From Opitutaceae bacterium (lineage in GTDB: Bacteria > Verrucomicrobiota > Verrucomicrobiia > Opitutales > Opitutaceae), in assembly GCA_028280945.1 (NCBI GenBank), contig JANQKV010000049.1, forward strand, positions 1 through 64,000: DNA of 64,000 bases. The letters run 5' to 3'. Under the pieces are notes generated by a model. It was not told the DNA's origin. It did no database searches and worked only from the letters and a program-made list of their open reading frames with translations. The first letter of the stretch is position 1, and every line of letters begins with the position of its first letter. Positions 33,822-43,750 of the stretch are shown piece after piece. The position numbers were made by a program, and so were the translations under genes.

Positions 33822-35276
33822 ATGAACTACGAAGCTGTTATCGGACTTGAGGTCCATGTGCAGGTGAAGACCGCGTCGAAGATTTTCACGCGGGTGGGGC
33901 AGGGCTACGGGCATGCGGAAAATACTCTGACCGACCCTGTGGTGCTGGCCTTGCCGGGAGCCTTGCCGGTGATGAACAAAGCCGCGCTGGATGCCGTCAT
34001 CAAGGCGGGGCTGATGCTGCATTGTGATATTGCCGAGGTCTGCAAATGGGACCGCAAAAACTACTTCTATCCCGATTCCCCGAAGAACTACCAGATTTCC
34101 CAATACGACCAGCCAATTTGCAACGGCGGCTACGTGGAAATCGAGCTGCCGGCCTCCTCGCGCAATGTGATGGGCGAGCACAAACAGATTCCGCTCACCC
34201 GCATTCACCTTGAGGAGGACGTGGGCAAGCTCAACCACGGGGCCCACGATTCGCTCGTCGACTACAACCGTGCCGGCACCCCGCTCATGGAGATTGTATC
34301 CGAACCGGCGATACAGTCCGGCGAAGAGGCCTATGCTTACCTGACTGCACTGCGCACCATGATGGTCTATGCCGGAATCTCCGACTGCGACATGGAAAAG
34401 GGACAGATGCGGTGCGACGCCAACATCTCCATCCGGCCGGTTGGGCAAACGGAATTGGGCACCAAGGTTGAGCTGAAGAACCTCAACTCGATTTCCTACG
34501 TGCGGGACGGCATCCAGCATGAGATCAAGCGTCAGATCGCAGTGGTGCAAAAGGGCGGAACGATCGTTCAGGAGACCCGCGATTTCGATGGCATTGCCGG
34601 CACGTCACAATCGCTGCGTTCCAAGGAGGAAGCTCACGACTATCGTTATTTTCCCGATCCGGATCTGATGCCCGTGCGCGTCGACGATACGTGGAAACAG
34701 CGTTTGGCCGACGAATGCCCGGAACGTCCCTTCGACAAGCAACGGCGGTTCATGGCGGACTACAACTTGCCCTATACGGCCACCTCGGTGCTGGTGCCGG
34801 ATTTGGCGTTGAGCGACTATTTTGAGGCGGCCGTTGCCGCGAGTGACAAGGGCCAGGCCAAGCAGGTGGCGAATTGGGTCATCAACGACCTGCTTCGCGA
34901 ACTCGGTGCGGCTGGCCAGGACCTCGCCGATACCAGGGTCACCCCCGCGCACATCGCCGAGATCGTCAAGTTGGTGGATGCCGGTGCGATCAACAGCAAC
35001 ATCGCCCGGGAGGTGTTCGCCGAGACCTTTGCTTCGGGTGAAAGTCCGGCAGCCGTGGTAAACCGCAAGGGTCTCGGAGGGGAGACCAACGCGGACGAAC
35101 TGGAGCAATGGTGCCGTGATGCCATCGCCGGCAACGACAAGGCCCGCGAGCAGTTCATTGGCGGCAAGGAAAGTGCCATCAACGCCTTCAAGGGACCGGT
35201 CATGAAAGCTTCGCGCGGCAAAGCCAATCCGAAGCTGGTCGACGAGACCCTGCGCCGATTGCTGGCTGAAGGCTAG
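33822..35276 (+). CDS. gatB: Aspartyl/glutamyl-tRNA amidotransferase subunit B
   Basis: The kinase/tRNA-binding subunit of GatCAB, 484 residues, the usual length. The start is YEAVIGLEVHVQVKTASKIF, the GatB signature. DKNPDSPK-like YPDSPKNYQISQYDQPIC and RIHLEEDVGKLNH are conserved. The C-terminal helical YqeY-like domain ends ANPKLVDETLRRLLAEG. Its ATG is 8 bp after the right arm of the repeat. Confidence 0.97.
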   Translation: MNYEAVIGLEVHVQVKTASKIFTRVGQGYGHAENTLTDPVVLALPGALPVMNKAALDAVIKAGLMLHCDIAEVCKWDRKNYFYPDSPKNYQISQYDQPICNGGYVEIELPASSRNVMGEHKQIPLTRIHLEEDVGKLNHGAHDSLVDYNRAGTPLMEIVSEPAIQSGEEAYAYLTALRTMMVYAGISDCDMEKGQMRCDANISIRPVGQTELGTKVELKNLNSISYVRDGIQHEIKRQIAVVQKGGTIVQETRDFDGIAGTSQSLRSKEEAHDYRYFPDPDLMPVRVDDTWKQRLADECPERPFDKQRRFMADYNLPYTATSVLVPDLALSDYFEAAVAASDKGQAKQVANWVINDLLRELGAAGQDLADTRVTPAHIAEIVKLVDAGAINSNIAREVFAETFASGESPAAVVNRKGLGGETNADELEQWCRDAIAGNDKAREQFIGGKESAINAFKGPVMKASRGKANPKLVDETLRRLLAEG

Positions 35277-35336
35277 GTTTGTCGGACCCCGACTTTACGC
35301 GGAGCCCAGAGCGGTTTTGGTTGTCGGACCGTTCAC

Positions 35337-38183
35337 ATGCGTTTGCCCTTCATACTCATCCTTGTTCTCGGATTGATCGCGTTCGACACCGATTTGCGGG
35401 GTCAGAACCCGGCTCGCGAGGGAGTCTGGGCGCACGAGACAAGTGAACTTTCTCCGCACCCCGATGTGGTGTGGGGCAAACTCGACAACGGTTTTCGCTA
35501 TGCGTTGATGCCCCACGACGGCGTGCCCGGCTCGGCCACGCTCCAGTTACTTGTGCTCGCCGGGGCCATCGACGAGCAACAAAACGAACGGGGGCTCGCT
35601 CACTTCATGGAGCATATGGCGTTTCGAGGGAATCGTTCATTTCCGGAAGACGAGATGGTGAGGTTCTTTCAGGAACTCGGCATCGAGTTCGGCAGCGACA
35701 TCAACGCGGTCACGGCCTTCGATTACACTGCCTATAAACTCGACTTCCGGGAGGCCTCACTGCCGATGCTGCAGCGAGGATTGGAGTTGTTTCGAAGTTT
35801 TGCCGACGACGTGGAATTCCGGCCCGATCTCCTCGAGCAGGAACGCGGTGTCATCCTGAGTGAGTTGCGCGGGCGCGACAGCGTGGGAGCCCGGGGTCAA
35901 CTCGATGCGATGCAGGCGGTCTTTGCCGGACTCAAATTTATCGAGCGCTCACCCGGCGGCTCCGCGGACAGCGTAAGAGCACTCTCTCGCGAGCAGTTTG
36001 AAGCCTTTTATCGGCGCTACTACCGGCCTGACCTGATGGTCCTGGTGGGGGTGGGAGATTTTGACCCTGATCTGTTGAGCGAGCTTTCAGCCGAAATCTT
36101 TGGTTCGCTCCCGCGTCCCGGCACATCGCTTCCCGCGCGTGATGTCGGAGAATTGCGAACCCATCGCGGCATCCGCTCCTCGACTTTCAAGATCAGCAAC
36201 GTCGGCGCGATGCAAGTGGTCGTAGGGTCGCCGGAGACGCCGGCCCAAGTTCCGGATTCCCGCCAGCAGCGCGTGGCGGGGTTTGCCGAGAGCTTTGCCC
36301 AGGACTTGTTAAACCAGCGGCTGCAACGGCGGTTGCTCAACACCCCCGGAGGAAGCGCGCGACTGGAACGACTGGTCGAGAACCGGGCGGCCCTCGCCAT
36401 GATTTCGACAGGCGGACAGTCTTGGCGAAACCACCTCCAGAACCTCGATCGACTGATTCGGGCGACCCACATTCACGGTTTCCAGAACAGCGAAATCGGC
36501 GCGGCCCGGGATCGGCAGCTTCGCATGGTCGAGTTGGCCGATGATCTCGTGGCCAACCGGGATCCCAGTGACATTTCGCAACAGCTGATCACTTCCATCG
36601 TGGAACATGAGGTTTTTGTGGGCATGGCGAAGGAGCTGACTTGGCGGGAACAATGGTTGCGCGGCCTCACCGTCGACGAACTCAATCGTGCCTTTCGTCG
36701 AATTTGGGACCTGGACGACTTGGTCGTGCACTTCAGCGGCGAGTTTCCCCCCGAATTTGAGACGGAAGAAGTGATCACGCTCCTCGAAACGAGTCGAAAG
36801 GTTGAACCCGACGAGGTGCGTATCCTCGCCCGCAGCGAAACCGAGTTCGAGATGAAGCCATGGGGCGATCCGGGCACTTCCGAGTTGGTCGGGGAGATTC
36901 CTGAAATCGGCGCAAAGTTGTATCGGCTCAGCAACGGGGTGCGCGTCAACATCATCTCCAGTCCGTTTGAACCCGGAGTGGTGCAAAGTGTGGCCCGGGT
37001 GGGCGCCGGATTACTGGACATGCCCGGTAACAAACCCGCGTTGAAGGAGTTTGGCCTCCAAACTCTCTTTGCGAGCGGCACGGCCCACTACCTGGCGAAT
37101 GACCTGCAGAAGGTGATCGATGCGGAATTTCTGGCCTTCGATTTTGGAGTCGATGATCACGACGCGTTCACGTTCATGGGGGCGACCGAGACCGAGAAGC
37201 TCGATGCGTTTCTCGGAATCGTGACAGAGTTTTTGTTTCGACCGAAATTCGGCACCTATGTGCATCGCTCGCAGAAGATGCAGGCGACCATGTCCCGCGC
37301 ATCATCGACGGTTGGCATGCAGGAAGGCATGCGGCAACTCACGGACCACCTGTTCGACGGCGATGCGCGGTTCACCTGGGGCAACTTCGTGGACTACGTG
37401 GGCCTGAGTTCGACCGATGTTCGCCGTTGGCTGCAAGAGCCGCTCAGCGAAGGTTTTGTCGAGGTGAGCATCGTCGGAGACATCGGCGAGGAGGAGGCCC
37501 TCGATCTGGCCGAGCGGACTCTGGGCTCATTGTCGACGCGGGCGGAGAAGAAGAAGATCCGGGGCCAACTCAAGCCGCTCCAAATCAGTGCGCCTCCCGG
37601 CTTCAAGCGCATCGAGTTTGTGGGCGAGAGCCATCTGGCTTTGGTCCGGGGACACTGGCCGGTCGAGGGCGAGCTTTCCACTCGTGATCTCGGCGCGCTC
37701 TACATCCTCGCGACGTTGCTGGAAAACCAAGTGCGTGATGAGATCCGCAACGACATGGGACTGGCCTACAGTCCCACGGCGGATTTTCAGCAATTCGAAG
37801 GTTTCTCTGAGTTTGGCATGCTGGTCGCCTCCGTCGATTGCGCCTCCGAAGAGTCGACCCGCATCGCCCGCATGGTCGAAGACATTGCCGTCGACTTGTC
37901 GCGCAATGGTATCGACGACGGCGCATTCATCGGGGCGCGTGGCATCCTTTCCAGCCAGGTGCGCCGCGCTTGGCGAGACAACGGGTTTCTCCTCGACAGC
38001 GTGATGCGGGCCCAGGAACGACCGCAAACTGCCGAACAGATCGCCGCACTTCACAACGGATTGATCGATGAGATCACCCGCAAGGAAGTGGAAGCGTGGG
38101 CGAAGAAAGTGCTGACCCGACGAAACACCCGCACGGCGGCGATTGTGCCGAAACAATTTATCGGCATCTTCCAGACCGAGTAA
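35337..38183 (+). CDS. Exported M16-family zinc peptidase (tandem domains)
   Basis: A 948-residue pitrilysin-family protein with a signal peptide (FILILVLGLIAFDT, about 5-18), so periplasmic or outer-membrane-associated. The zinc motif HxxEH is HFMEH (His89, Glu92, His93). The distal Glu lies in the ERGVILSELRGRDS region. A second M16 domain without the zinc motif forms the C-terminal half, as usual in pitrilysins (GLAYSPTADFQQFEG is the R/Y signature). Peptide degradation in the periplasm is the likely role. Confidence 0.9.
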   Translation: MRLPFILILVLGLIAFDTDLRGQNPAREGVWAHETSELSPHPDVVWGKLDNGFRYALMPHDGVPGSATLQLLVLAGAIDEQQNERGLAHFMEHMAFRGNRSFPEDEMVRFFQELGIEFGSDINAVTAFDYTAYKLDFREASLPMLQRGLELFRSFADDVEFRPDLLEQERGVILSELRGRDSVGARGQLDAMQAVFAGLKFIERSPGGSADSVRALSREQFEAFYRRYYRPDLMVLVGVGDFDPDLLSELSAEIFGSLPRPGTSLPARDVGELRTHRGIRSSTFKISNVGAMQVVVGSPETPAQVPDSRQQRVAGFAESFAQDLLNQRLQRRLLNTPGGSARLERLVENRAALAMISTGGQSWRNHLQNLDRLIRATHIHGFQNSEIGAARDRQLRMVELADDLVANRDPSDISQQLITSIVEHEVFVGMAKELTWREQWLRGLTVDELNRAFRRIWDLDDLVVHFSGEFPPEFETEEVITLLETSRKVEPDEVRILARSETEFEMKPWGDPGTSELVGEIPEIGAKLYRLSNGVRVNIISSPFEPGVVQSVARVGAGLLDMPGNKPALKEFGLQTLFASGTAHYLANDLQKVIDAEFLAFDFGVDDHDAFTFMGATETEKLDAFLGIVTEFLFRPKFGTYVHRSQKMQATMSRASSTVGMQEGMRQLTDHLFDGDARFTWGNFVDYVGLSSTDVRRWLQEPLSEGFVEVSIVGDIGEEEALDLAERTLGSLSTRAEKKKIRGQLKPLQISAPPGFKRIEFVGESHLALVRGHWPVEGELSTRDLGALYILATLLENQVRDEIRNDMGLAYSPTADFQQFEGFSEFGMLVASVDCASEESTRIARMVEDIAVDLSRNGIDDGAFIGARGILSSQVRRAWRDNGFLLDSVMRAQERPQTAEQIAALHNGLIDEITRKEVEAWAKKVLTRRNTRTAAIVPKQFIGIFQTE

Positions 38184-38204
38184 CCTGCCTTCCGACCGCC
38201 GAGC

Positions 38205-39023
38205 CTAGGTGTTCCCCGCCTCTTCGTTGCTGACCGGCTTGAAATCGGGTCGACCGTAGCGCTGGGTGGGAGGTGTTCCGTAGGGGTTGTGCTGATACGT
38301 GTCCTCGCCGCGGCAGAGATAGATCTTAAAGTTCGGGTTTACCGACATGTCGTTTTTCACCTCCGTGGCGGAGTAGCGGATCGTCAGGCCGGCCCGGCGG
38401 CGGTCCGACGGATTGGCCGGCGAGCCATGGATCGCGCGGTCATCATGCAGTGAGCATTCGCCAGCCTTGAGTTTCCATTGCACGGCACCGTCGGCCCGGA
38501 AATCGGTGCCGTCCTCCAGCTCAAGTGTGAGCACGGAGTCGGTCTCCTCGGAGCGGCGATGATTGATGATGCCGCCTTGGTGTGATCCCGGGATGAGTTT
38601 CATGCCGCCGTTGACCTCATCGACGTCGTCGAAGGCCAGCCAGACCGTGACCGATCGCATGGGTGCCATCGGCCAGTAATAAGCGTCCTGGTGCCAACCC
38701 ACGGTTGATGTCGACTGGGGATCCTTGATGAAGAAATTACTCGCCCAGCAGTAAAAACTGGGTCCCAGAACACCCTCCACCAGATCGAGGATGCGCGGGT
38801 TCATGCAGATATCGTAAAGGTAGGTCGAAGTCTCGTGCCATTCGCGGATGTCCTTGGTGGATTCACCGGGTTCGAGCAGGGCCAGGAGGTTGGGGAGTTC
38901 GGCGTTCAGCGACGCCATCTCCTCGCGGGTGTAAATCGGCGGTAGTCCCAGCAAATATCCTTCCTGGGCGTAGAAGGACTTTTGTTGGTCGGAGAGTTGA
39001 TGGTCGGAATTCGGGGCAGTCAT
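38205..39023 (-). CDS. Phytanoyl-CoA dioxygenase (PhyH)-family protein
   Basis: A 272-residue Fe(II)/2-oxoglutarate oxygenase fold. The iron facial triad is visible: His111 and Asp113 in GWHQDAYY, and His199 in RAIHGS. The following RRRAGLTIRY provides Arg for 2-oxoglutarate. The family hydroxylates lipids, nucleotides or secondary metabolites; the substrate is not readable here. No clear operon partners. Confidence 0.85.
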   Translation of the reverse strand: MTAPNSDHQLSDQQKSFYAQEGYLLGLPPIYTREEMASLNAELPNLLALLEPGESTKDIREWHETSTYLYDICMNPRILDLVEGVLGPSFYCWASNFFIKDPQSTSTVGWHQDAYYWPMAPMRSVTVWLAFDDVDEVNGGMKLIPGSHQGGIINHRRSEETDSVLTLELEDGTDFRADGAVQWKLKAGECSLHDDRAIHGSPANPSDRRRAGLTIRYSATEVKNDMSVNPNFKIYLCRGEDTYQHNPYGTPPTQRYGRPDFKPVSNEEAGNT

Positions 39024-39125
39024 GGATGGGGGAGTTTCGTGGTCGAACCTACTGAACCACGCCTGAGGTCGCCAATATGAATGAGAATGAAAGTTTCCGG
39101 TCGCGTAAGGAGTCGCGCAGCGAGA

Positions 39126-39155
39126 ACAAAAAAAACCGCAGTCAAAACGACTGCG
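39126..39155 (-). terminator. Rho-independent terminator of the Fur-like gene
   Basis: A 9-bp stem ACCGCAGTC/GACTGCGGT with loop AAAAC, followed on the minus strand by seven or eight T residues. It lies just downstream of the Fur-like gene. Confidence 0.8.
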
Positions 39156-39183
39156 GTGAAAGAGTGGCCGTGGGGCGGTCCGC

Positions 39184-39720
39184 TTAGCGGATTTCGGTCA
39201 TGAGCGCGCCGTTTTGCATCCGGTCGATCGGATGTTTTGGGGCTCGGGCGAAGAATTCCACCAAGTGCGAAACATCCGTGTAGCCATGAGCGATGAGCTT
39301 TTGCTCAATTTTTCGCATCGCATCGCCGAGCTCCTGGGCGAGTTCCGGGTCCAGCTCCCGCACCGAATTCGAGGTTTTGTCCACGATGTGATAGGCTGGG
39401 GAGTCGTCCAACGCGATCTGATAGAGGCTGGCTCCGTTGTGGAAAAAGCAGCGCCGCACCAATCCGAGTTCCTCGAATGCCGCCAAACAGCGATAGACCG
39501 TCACGAGATCACACACGGTGTTCGAGAGTTCAGCATGAATCTGCTCGATGCTGGCCGGGAGGGAGCGTTTGATCAGCGTGTCCAGAATGGCAATTCGGGG
39601 CTGGGTAATGCGCAGACCTGCAGCTTTAAGGCGATTTGTGGCCGCTTGGAGGGCCGCAGCATGGGGAGAGTCCTCGTCAGTCACAGAGATCGGGTGATTG
39701 GTTTGAGTTGCGGAAATCAT
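39184..39720 (-). CDS. Fur-family regulator with degenerate metal sites
   Basis: A 178-residue winged-helix regulator. LRITQPRIAILDTLIKRSLPASIEQIHAEL and DLVTVYRCLAAFEELGLVRR are the Fur DNA-binding domain. The dimerisation domain follows, but the usual HHHDH, the CxxC pairs and the C-terminal His/Cys residues are missing. Where Fur has HHDHLIC it reads DDSPAYHIVD, keeping one His, and the downstream CxxC pair appears as TSNS. It may therefore bind metals weakly, at another site, or sense something else. An Opitutales-specific Fur subfamily is one explanation. The upstream region (39721-39909) is AT-rich. Confidence 0.75.
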   Translation of the reverse strand: MISATQTNHPISVTDEDSPHAAALQAATNRLKAAGLRITQPRIAILDTLIKRSLPASIEQIHAELSNTVCDLVTVYRCLAAFEELGLVRRCFFHNGASLYQIALDDSPAYHIVDKTSNSVRELDPELAQELGDAMRKIEQKLIAHGYTDVSHLVEFFARAPKHPIDRMQNGALMTEIR

Positions 39721-39909
39721 GTGGGTGTGGTCGTTTTGACAGGACGTAACAGTTCGGTAACGAAAATTGTAAAGCCCAGATTACAGTTTACTTAAAATTT
39801 ACATTCTCAGTGAATCATTGAGCGACCTTGGAGGAACTGGTTACCGCGCAGTGCAAAAGAAAAAACGAAATCTTCCATAACCCTTTCAACCCTAAGCATA
39901 CAGCTCGCA

Positions 39910-40326
39910 ATGCAGGATTTGGATTTTAACGAAGTGGTGTCGCTCATTTGCAAAGAGGATCCTCGTTTTGACAAAAGCGCGTATGGCTTTGTGCGGCAGG
40001 GACTCGATTTTACGGTGAAGGAGCTCAAAAAAACGGACGCTGCCCGGGCCGGCAAATCCCTGCACGTGACGGGGGAGGAACTGTTGATGGGGCTGCGCGC
40101 CTTTGCACTGGATCAATTTGGGCCTATGACCCGCACGGTGTTGGACGAGTGGGGGGTAACGTCTTGCAGCGACTTCGGAGACATCGTCTTCAATTTGATT
40201 GAATACAACGTCTTCAGCCGCAATGCGAACGATCAGCGGGAGGATTTTGCTGAGTTCTATACCTTTGAGGATGCTTTTGAGGCTCCGTTTCGGCCCAAGC
40301 AGGTCCGCCAGGCCCGGTTCGTTTGA
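39910..40326 (+). CDS. Minf_1886-family conserved protein
   Basis: A 138-residue soluble protein of a family widespread in Verrucomicrobiota and Planctomycetes (Minf_1886). The signature is DKSAYGFVRQGLDFTV, HVTGEELLMGLRAFALDQFGPMTRTVLDEWGV, and the C-terminal DFAEFYTFEDAFEAPFRP. No catalytic residues or function can be given. It lies 72 bp upstream of an M16 peptidase gene. Confidence 0.85.
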   Translation: MQDLDFNEVVSLICKEDPRFDKSAYGFVRQGLDFTVKELKKTDAARAGKSLHVTGEELLMGLRAFALDQFGPMTRTVLDEWGVTSCSDFGDIVFNLIEYNVFSRNANDQREDFAEFYTFEDAFEAPFRPKQVRQARFV

Positions 40327-40398
40327 ACCGAACAGATCGATTTCGATCCGGCTCTTGGCTTTCGGGCGGCCGTGTTTTCCAATGAACGATTAGACCTC

Positions 40399-42957
40399 AT
40401 GGCCGTTTCTCTCGCATCTGATTTTAAACTCCTCGACCAACTCTGGCGCGACGCGCCGTCCCGCCACGTTCTGCCCAATGGTCTCACCCTGGTCCTCAAA
40501 CCTGATTCGGTTGCCCGCGTCGCTTCAGTTCAGGTCTGGGTCAAAACCGGCAGCATGCACGAGGACAAGCACCTTGGGGCGGGGCTTTCCCATTACTTGG
40601 AACATCTGCTCTTCAAAGGCACCAAACACCGCAAAGGCCGCGAAATATCCACCGAGGTCCAAGCGCACGGGGGCTACATCAACGCCTATACCTCGTTTGA
40701 TCGTACGGTCTACTACATCGATATGCCGGCCGAGCATACGGTGAAGGCGGTGGAGATCCTGGCCGATACCGTGCTCAACTCGACCCTGCCGGCGGCGGAG
40801 GTGACTCGCGAAAAAGACGTCATCCTGCGCGAGATCGACATGGGGTTGGACGATCCTGACCAACGTATTTGGCAGTCGCTTTTTGAAACGGTTTATCAGC
40901 GGCATCCGATGCGGGAGCCCATCATTGGTCATCGTGATGTGTTTTCCGCCATCACCCGGCGCCAATTACTCGACTACTACCACTCTCGCTACGTTCCCAA
41001 CAACCTGGTTGTTGTCATAGCGGGGGGCTTCGATCCATCTTCCACGCGCGAAGCCGTCGAGCAACACTTCGGACGGGCACCGCGAGGCCGGCTTGCCCCG
41101 GTGTATCTGCCCGAGGAACCACCGGTGCTCGCCCCGCGGGTTCACCACGTGGAGGATGATGTGGAAATTGTGCGCGCGGCGATGGCCTGGCAGATCCCGG
41201 GATTAAGCCACCCGGATGCCGCGGCGTTGAGTGTGCTCGGTCTGGTGCTGGGTCACGGGGACAGCTCGCTCCTGTGGATGAGCCTGCGTGAAAAAGCGCG
41301 GCTGGTGCACTCGATTGACGCGACCAGCTGGGCTCCCGGTGACCAGGGCCTGTTCTACATCTCCGTGATTTGTGATCCGAAAAAACGAGACCGCGCACTG
41401 GCTGCGATTCCGCGCCAACTGCGGCAGATTGCGCAAAAGGGGTTTTCTGCGACCCAGGTGCGCAAGGCCATCCGGCAGCTGGTGGTCGGAGAGATCAATG
41501 GTCGCAAGACTGTGTCCGGGCAGGCTTCCCGGCTGGGCGTTGCGGAAGTTGTTGCCGGCGACCTTGCGTTTTCCCGGGGGTATTTCGCGCGGTTGCGCCG
41601 CGTCACGCCAACGAGCCTGAAACGGGTCTTAACAACTTACCTGCTGGAGGGCCATGCCACCACGGTTTCGCTGAGTCCCAGGCAATCCGACGAAGGTCAG
41701 TCGAGCGCGAACGTGCCGGCGGGCCGCCCGGCTGCTCCGGTGCAACGAGAGGTCTTGGCCAACGGCGCGCGGCTTTTGCTTCAACCTGACCGGCGACTGC
41801 CCAATCTTCACTTTCGACTGCTCAGTCTGGGCGGCTCGGCCTACGAAAAGCCCACTCAACGTGGCGCGACTCAGCTCATGGCGACTTTGCTCGCCCGTGA
41901 TACGGCCAAACGCTCGGCGGCACAGGTGGCCGCAGCCATCGAGTCGGTTGGTGGCTCGCTTTCACCGGTCACGGGCAACAATACCTTTGGCCTTTCGGTC
42001 GAGGTCTTGCCTGGCGATACCGCCTTGGCGCTCGACCTCCTGGCCGAGGCGGCGTTGAAGCCGAAGTTCAGCCGGACATCGTTTGATATCGAGCGCGAGG
42101 CCCAGATTGCCGAGCTCCAGCAGGATGCCGATGACGTTGTCACCAAGGGGCGCAGGGAGTTGCGGCGGCGTTTTTTTGGGGAGCATCCCCTTGCGGTGGA
42201 AGCCTTGGGTGAGGTTGAGCAGCTGCGCACCCTGAAGCCCCGGGATTTGGCGCGGCTGCACCGCGAGCTCATGGTGGCTTCGAACGTGGTTTTGTCGGTG
42301 GCCGGTGATTTTGATCCCCTCCGACTCGCACCGGAGCTACGGCGGTTTCTGCGCCGGTTTAAGCAGACACGCCTTCCTCTCAAGGCCCCCATGCTCGAGG
42401 CCCCGGCCGAGGTTGGCGATTTTGTCGTCGCTGAGCCCCGGCAGCAGGCCGTCGTGTTTCAGGGCTATCCCGGTCCCGGCGTGCAATCGGCGGACTTTCA
42501 CACGGCCGAGGTGGCCGACGAATTGTTCAGCGGCATGTCGTCCCGGTTGTTTGAGCGCGTTCGCGAAGAGAAGGGCCTGGCCTACTACGTTCGCTCCTCC
42601 CGCATCATCGGACTGCAGGCGGGCATGTTCTATTTTAACGCCGGCACTGCGCCGGGCCAGGAAGGCGACGTGTTGCGTGAGATTGAATTGGAGATAAAAC
42701 GCATGGCGGCCGGGCGGGTCACCCAGGCGGAACTGAAGCGTTGCCAGACGCGGTTGTACGCGGGCCGCCGGATGTCCCTGCAGTCCAATGCTGCCAAGGC
42801 CATGCATGCCGCACTTAACGAACTCTATGGCCAACCACTCGACGATGGCGCCGACTTCGAAAACCGCATTCGGTCGGTCACCGTCCGGGATCTCGCCCGA
42901 TTCGCGAAGCGTTATCTGCGCCGGCGCGATTGCACCCAGGTTGTCGTGCGACCGTGA
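40399..42957 (+). CDS. M16-family zinc peptidase (PqqL-like, two domains)
   Basis: An 852-residue M16 peptidase with no signal peptide. The N-terminal domain has HYLEH (His65, Glu68, His69) and EKDVILREIDMGLDDP for the distal Glu. A second, zinc-less M16 pair follows from about residue 445 (VLANGARLLLQPDRRLPNL...GLAYYVRSS), as in fused insulinase-type peptidases. A GTG at 40372 would add nine residues; the ATG at 40399 fits the family better. The stop overlaps the next gene (TGATG), suggesting coupling. Confidence 0.87.
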   Translation: MAVSLASDFKLLDQLWRDAPSRHVLPNGLTLVLKPDSVARVASVQVWVKTGSMHEDKHLGAGLSHYLEHLLFKGTKHRKGREISTEVQAHGGYINAYTSFDRTVYYIDMPAEHTVKAVEILADTVLNSTLPAAEVTREKDVILREIDMGLDDPDQRIWQSLFETVYQRHPMREPIIGHRDVFSAITRRQLLDYYHSRYVPNNLVVVIAGGFDPSSTREAVEQHFGRAPRGRLAPVYLPEEPPVLAPRVHHVEDDVEIVRAAMAWQIPGLSHPDAAALSVLGLVLGHGDSSLLWMSLREKARLVHSIDATSWAPGDQGLFYISVICDPKKRDRALAAIPRQLRQIAQKGFSATQVRKAIRQLVVGEINGRKTVSGQASRLGVAEVVAGDLAFSRGYFARLRRVTPTSLKRVLTTYLLEGHATTVSLSPRQSDEGQSSANVPAGRPAAPVQREVLANGARLLLQPDRRLPNLHFRLLSLGGSAYEKPTQRGATQLMATLLARDTAKRSAAQVAAAIESVGGSLSPVTGNNTFGLSVEVLPGDTALALDLLAEAALKPKFSRTSFDIEREAQIAELQQDADDVVTKGRRELRRRFFGEHPLAVEALGEVEQLRTLKPRDLARLHRELMVASNVVLSVAGDFDPLRLAPELRRFLRRFKQTRLPLKAPMLEAPAEVGDFVVAEPRQQAVVFQGYPGPGVQSADFHTAEVADELFSGMSSRLFERVREEKGLAYYVRSSRIIGLQAGMFYFNAGTAPGQEGDVLREIELEIKRMAAGRVTQAELKRCQTRLYAGRRMSLQSNAAKAMHAALNELYGQPLDDGADFENRIRSVTVRDLARFAKRYLRRRDCTQVVVRP

Positions 42958-43742
42958 TGGCTTGGCGGGATCTTTTCCCGGATGACGATTATGGCTTCCG
43001 GCTGACCTTGCGTCGCGGGGATCCGGCGGAGTTCTTTGCGCCGACGACAGCCCACGGGAAAATCTGCGACGAGCGGTCGCGCTTTTTGGCCACGGCACCC
43101 CGTGACTATGCGATACTCACGCCGTCCGCCGTGCCTGCCTGGTCCGAGTATGTCGAACAGGCGCGATCCTGGGTGGGGTCGCCGTTGAGCGATGATCCGG
43201 TCGCAATCGGCGGTCAGCTTGAGCCTGACGTGGTGCTGTTGTGCCGGGATGCAGCCGGAGTGTTTCGCGTGGCGGGCGGGGTGGTGGTATTTCCCAGCCA
43301 CTGGGCCCTGGCTGATAAAATCGGCCTGACGTTGTTGGAGGTGCACGGCGTCGTTCCGGGCCTGAACGATGCGATAGGACCGGCGATTGACCGCTACTTG
43401 GACAAGATCAAACCCGGCTTTGCCGCGGGGCGGCCCAATTGGGGTTTGGCGGCGACGGATGCCTGGAACCTGCACCCGACGACCAATCCACCTCCGCTCA
43501 AAACGGGCCTCGGCACCGACCGGATGTGGCTGCGAGTCGAGCGACAGATCCTGACCCCTCTGCCGCAGACTGGCGCCATGCTTTTTGGAATCAGAATCGA
43601 GCGCCATCGTCTCGACCATGTATTGGCGGATCCAGATGTCCGCCGCCGATTCCATCGTGCGATCAGCACAATGCCGCCCGCAGTGTCCGCCTACAAGGGG
43701 TTGGCGGATGTCGCCGCCGACTTGCTTCGCGCAAGCAGCTGA
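42957..43742 (+). CDS. Heme-dependent oxidative N-demethylase-like protein (HODM alpha-like, DUF3445)
   Basis: A 261-residue protein of the DUF3445/HODM alpha family. GVVVFPSHWALADKIG carries the conserved Ser-His-Trp segment near the heme in family members, followed by VHGVVPGLN. The C-terminal half has RVERQILTPLPQTGAMLFGIRIERHRLD. HODM normally works with beta, gamma and delta subunits for demethylation of amines; none is in the window. The ATG at 42957 overlaps the preceding stop; a GTG at 42954 is possible. An orphan role is inferred. Confidence 0.78.
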   Translation: MAWRDLFPDDDYGFRLTLRRGDPAEFFAPTTAHGKICDERSRFLATAPRDYAILTPSAVPAWSEYVEQARSWVGSPLSDDPVAIGGQLEPDVVLLCRDAAGVFRVAGGVVVFPSHWALADKIGLTLLEVHGVVPGLNDAIGPAIDRYLDKIKPGFAAGRPNWGLAATDAWNLHPTTNPPPLKTGLGTDRMWLRVERQILTPLPQTGAMLFGIRIERHRLDHVLADPDVRRRFHRAISTMPPAVSAYKGLADVAADLLRASS

Positions 43743-43750
43743 TCCAACGC

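Noticed and set aside
39126..39155. Possible small RNA next to the Fur-like gene
   Set aside because: The structure is fully explained by a terminator; there is no separate promoter evidence.
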